From Arabidopsis thaliana (Eukaryota > Streptophyta > Magnoliopsida > Brassicales > Brassicaceae), in the NCBI RefSeq assembly GCF_000001735.4, contig NC_003075.7, positions 7,503,001 through 7,567,000 on the forward strand: DNA of 64,000 nucleotides, given 5' to 3'. Below are positions 60,633 to 64,000 of this stretch, one piece after another. The translations under genes and the position numbers were made by a program. Under the pieces are notes generated by a model that saw only the letters and a program-made list of their open reading frames with translations, did no database searches and was not told the DNA's origin. Position 1 is the first letter of the stretch; each line of letters begins with the position of its first letter.

Positions 60633-61195
60633 CTTGTACAAGGAAAGAAAAGAAGAAGAATACCGTTAAATAAAAACATGAACACAGAGTTTGGCATTTG
60701 ATATATAAAAGAAAAGAAGAAGAATACTGTTAAATAAAAACATGAACATCGCAGTTTTTCAAAAACGTACTTCCTCCGCCATTACAGTTGGCCACAGATT
60801 GAAACCCATAAATTTATGTGTTTCAATTCATTGTTCTTCAAAAAGCAGGGGAAGTTTCTCAAGTTTGTTTTGTAATCTCATCTGTTCAAACTGTTAATAT
60901 CCGACTGCCTTCCTTTCTTAATAACCACTCATTTTAAATCGTAAGTGATAACTGTTATTTTTAAACCAATTTGATCGAAACTAATGATCGGTTTGGAGTG
61001 ATATCTGGGATTGAATTTGAGAGGGTATATTTGTCCTTTTTACTCCAAAAATAAGGGAAAGTGCCTCTAGTTTTAAAAGTGTCTATAATGCTTAAAGTTT
61101 TTCGGAAAGTGCCTCAATATGGTATATTCCTTTTTATTTATACCCTCTTTAATTTTTTAATGATCATTTTACCCCTATTTAGAAATTGTTTTAGG

Positions 61196-62155
61196 TTAAC
61201 AAAATGAAATATTAATATTTTTTGCCTAAAATATTCCAAAATAAATTTCCCGCCAAAAATTTTCGAAAAAAATATTTTTCCCGCAAAAACTTTTTTTTGG
61301 CGGGAAAAAGATTTACAAGTGATTTTAAAAGGGTTTTAAAAGATTTACAAGAGATTTTCAAAAGATTTTAAAATATTTACAAGGGATTTTAAAAGGATTT
61401 TAAAAGATTTACAAGGGATTTTAAAAGGGGTTTAAAATATTTACAAGTGATTTTAAAAAGGTTTTAAAAGATTTACAAGAGATTTTAAAAGGGTTTTAAA
61501 ATATTTACAAAGGATTTTAAAGGGCTTTAAAAGATTTACAAAGGTTTTTAAGTGATTTTAAAAGGGTTTCAAAGTCTTTTAAAAGATTTACAAGGGATTT
61601 TAAAAGGGTTTTAAAGATTTACAAGAAATTTTAAAAGGGTTTTAAAAGATGTACAAGGATTTTTAAAAGACTTTTAAAGAATTTACAAGAAGACCCTTTA
61701 AAAACTCTTGTAAATTTTATTAAAACCTTTTAAAATCTCTTGTAAATCTTGTAAAACATTTTTAAAATCTCTTGTAAATCTTGTAAAACACTTTTAAAAT
61801 CCCTTGTAAATATTTTAAAACCCTTTTAAAATCCCTTATAAATCTTTTAAAACACTTTTAAACCCTTTAAAAATCTTTAAAAAACCTTTATAAATTTTTT
61901 AAAGCCCATTAAAATCCCTTGTAAATATTTTTAAACCCTTTTAAAATCGCTTGTAAATCTTTTAAAACACTTTTAAAATCCCTTGTAAATCTATTTCCCG
62001 CTAAAAAAAATTACAAGGATTTTTAAAAGCATTTTTTTGGCTGAGAAAAAATTTGTTACGAAAAAGTTTTGACGGGAAAAAAGTTTTGCGGAATATTTTT
62101 TTGGCGGGAAAAATAAATTTTGTCGCCAAAACATTTGGCGGGAATATTTCAGTTT
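61196..62155. mobile_element. Foldback element with long repetitive arms and TTTCCCGCC motifs
   Basis: A palindrome of about 960 bp. The left arm (about 61310-61690) is about 11 head-to-tail units of roughly 32 bp like GATTTTAAAAGGGTTTTAAA plus AGATTTACAAG. The right arm (about 61690-61990) is the complement (CTTGTAAATCTTTTAAAAC...). Subterminal zones at both ends carry TTTCCCGC(C) or its reverse: 61246-61254, 61277-61284, 61299-61307, 61994-62002, 62071-62079, 62103-62111, 62137-62145. No protein coding. Confidence 0.8.
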
Positions 62156-64000
62156 CCAATTACATGTTCCTATTAGATGAGGGTAATTTGGTCATTCTGT
62201 TCAATGGAAGAGGTATTTTAAAAAATGGACAACACAAAAGGGTATTATTGCAAAAAGGTGGTAAAAAAAGAGTAGTTTTGCAAATCTCCCCAAGAACAAC
62301 GAGGGCACCAAATTTTTATAGACCAAAATTTGACATTTACTTGTTACCAAATTGGCTGCATTAATGATATACCAAATTTTCCTTACAAAGAACTCAAACT
62401 TCATACTCTTTAGTTCTCTTTTTGCATATCGGCTCATTCCCTAAGAAATGATAAGGAAAAAATATATTCTGTAAATACAGTTCAAACAATGTAAAAATAA
62501 GATTTAAAAAACATATAATTAATTATTAAAAATATGGAAAAAATATCAGACTTTTAATTAAAACATGTTAAAAAATGCACACTAAAAAAGAAAATATAAT
62601 TGACTTTTTTGTACAGTAAGAGACATGCGATAATTACAATTTTTCTATATTGATGGAAACATTTAGTATTTTATGAATGTAATATTGTAATATAGGTTTG
62701 TGTATGATCTTTGTTCAAAAAAAAAAAAAAAAGGTTTGTGTATGATAAGTTGATAACACATAATGGTTTGTGTGTGGTAGCACAAAATAAATTAGAAGTA
62801 GTTCTATATTTTTCATCCTATATTCTAAGAGTCATTTTTTTTCTTTGGAGAATACTTTTAATGCACTGCATATTGGTAAATTTGAAAACTGAAACAGCCC
62901 CAAAATTGTCTAGAGAATGTTTTCTAATGTAAACACTATTGCCGTTGCTCTTACTCATAGAGGAATCATCACAATTTTCTCTAGTTCATCATTTTGTGAG
63001 ACATGGCATAAAGCTTATTCCCTATAAAATGAAAACGAGAAGAAATTCATGTTACAAAATAAATTATGTAAATATTATCAAAGAAAGTAAAAAACATGTA
63101 ACTAATAGTTAAACATGTTGCGGATTATTCCCATCTGAAATTGAAGCATGTTGAAAATTACGCACTAGAAAGAAAAAAAAAAGAGAATTTACCTTTTCTT
63201 ACAATTTGTTTTTATATTGATAAAAAGATTCATCATTATGTGAGCATAGTAGAGTAATGCAGGTTTGTGTATGGTTACGGAAAAGAAACTAAATGTTTAT
63301 AGCAAATGAGAACAAACTAAAAGGATTTATAAGAAGCATAATCAGTTTTAATATGATTAATTATCTCATCTTAACAATTTAATACTTTAAAAATTATAAT
63401 CGAAATAATTCGTTATTGCATTAATTTGCATGGCCCTAAAGTTTTAATAGATTGATGAGACAACAGACAGTACCTTATATGTTTATTTGTTTATAAGTCT
63501 AATGATTCTCAATACAATTAATGTAGTAAATGTGCATATATAACTTTTGTTTGTCATTCAGTTTTTTTTTTCTTTACGTCTGATTTATTTTGTGTAAAGC
63601 ACCTATGATAACATTATGTGAATTTCATTTTTTTAACAAGATTTCTTATCAAAAACAAAATTAGTTTTTAAGTAAGGAATAAAGAGAAAATATTCATTAA
63701 AATAAAAATACATACATGTTTTAAGTTATCATAAAATTATATCGTTAGGTATTTTAGTATAATTATTTTAATTATATTTTAAGTGAGCAAAAATAGATAG
63801 CATTTGTCAAAAATCAAACATTATACATATTTTATGTTGTCAAAAAATTATGACTTTAGGTATTTTAGTATAATGATATAATTAATTTAGTGAAAATGGA
63901 TAATAAGATATTTAGATTTAAACGTAAAAGACACATGTCAAATCAGAAAGTGTTCGGTGTAAGCTTCTAAGAACTTGTTTTTAGAAAGAAACCTTACTTT
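62156..64000. other. AT-rich gene-free end of the window with local duplications
   Basis: No coding sequence recognised. A block at about 62425-62760 is directly repeated at about 62995-63290 (shared CTCATTCCCTA or TTATTCCCTA, AAAAACATxTAA, ACATGTT, GCACTA, and GGTTTGTGTATG). A shorter unit with GGTATTTTAGTATAAT recurs at about 63745-63765 and 63858-63878. Open frames at 62053-62437 fall in the foldback end and are not genes. Confidence 0.6.

Larger units (their letters stand above)
58310..61140. mobile_element. Gene-capturing non-autonomous DNA element (Pack-MULE/VANDAL-like)
   Basis: The ends are imperfectly inverted. The left end reads GGACACTTTTTC, then CAGGCACTTTGT, then TATACCCTAAAA. 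The right end reversed reads AGGCACTTTCCG, AGACACTTTTAA, GAGGCACTTTCCC and ATATACCCTCTC. No transposase was found. Inside lie two separate captured exon fragments (58647-58980 and 60469-60632). Shares an internal block with the element at 21737-23674. Exact ends and target duplication are unresolved. Confidence 0.55.

Noticed and set aside
62053..62364. 103-residue frame at the right end of the foldback
   Set aside because: Basic, low-complexity translation of subterminal repeat DNA; no known domain.

Overview
The window is plant nuclear DNA: AT-rich, with short GT-AG introns, plant-only families (PSI subunit L, early nodulin-like, FAR1-related, SCPL, DUF295 F-box) and plant-type transposable elements. 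Gene order, exon structure and reconstructed protein lengths agree with what I remember of Arabidopsis thaliana chromosome 4, about At4g12750 to At4g12910. Locus names here come from memory; no search was run.

Layout. 1-3100: the 5' part of an RLT-type homeobox gene (minus) and, divergent from it, an RPA-interacting-like zinc-finger protein gene (plus). 3372-14007: two auxilin-like J-domain genes in a head-to-head inverted duplication with arms of about 5 kb around a spacer of about 240 bp. 14280-15892: a GPN3-type GTPase (minus). 16960-17905: a decayed LINE. 18469-19493: PSAL, photosystem I subunit XI. 19831-25262: two tandem F-box/DUF295 genes (minus), separated by a GGGTTCGGGT-type repeat and a small TIR element. 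26471: a small secreted 8-Cys LTP-like protein whose promoter is duplicated downstream without the gene. 28189-33263: a plastid alpha/beta-hydrolase-fold gene (plus) and a DUF707 gene (minus). 34065-35902: a FAR1-domain-only gene (plus) converging on a four-EF-hand calmodulin-like gene (minus). 39285-46946: three tandem GILT-type thiol reductase genes with an early nodulin-like gene inserted on the other strand. 47576-50051: a serine carboxypeptidase-like gene (minus).

50052-64000 has no intact gene. It holds a duplicated noncoding block, an aspartyl-protease pseudogene cut off by an LTR, a Ty3/gypsy (Athila-like) fragment, a 5'-truncated LINE with a visible target-site duplication, a transduplicating DNA element carrying fragments that look like PPT1/CUE1 and a gamma-tubulin complex component, and a foldback element of about 950 bp studded with TTTCCCGCC motifs.

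The genes do not form one pathway. The recurring theme is duplication: inverted (auxilin), tandem (F-box, GILT), promoter-only (LTP), intronic minisatellites, and capture of gene pieces by transposons. I found no evidence for an undescribed multi-gene system. The most notable objects are the auxilin palindrome, the gene-capturing element and the E2F-motif foldback. Exon borders were read by eye and checked for GT-AG and reading-frame phase; UTR limits are approximate.
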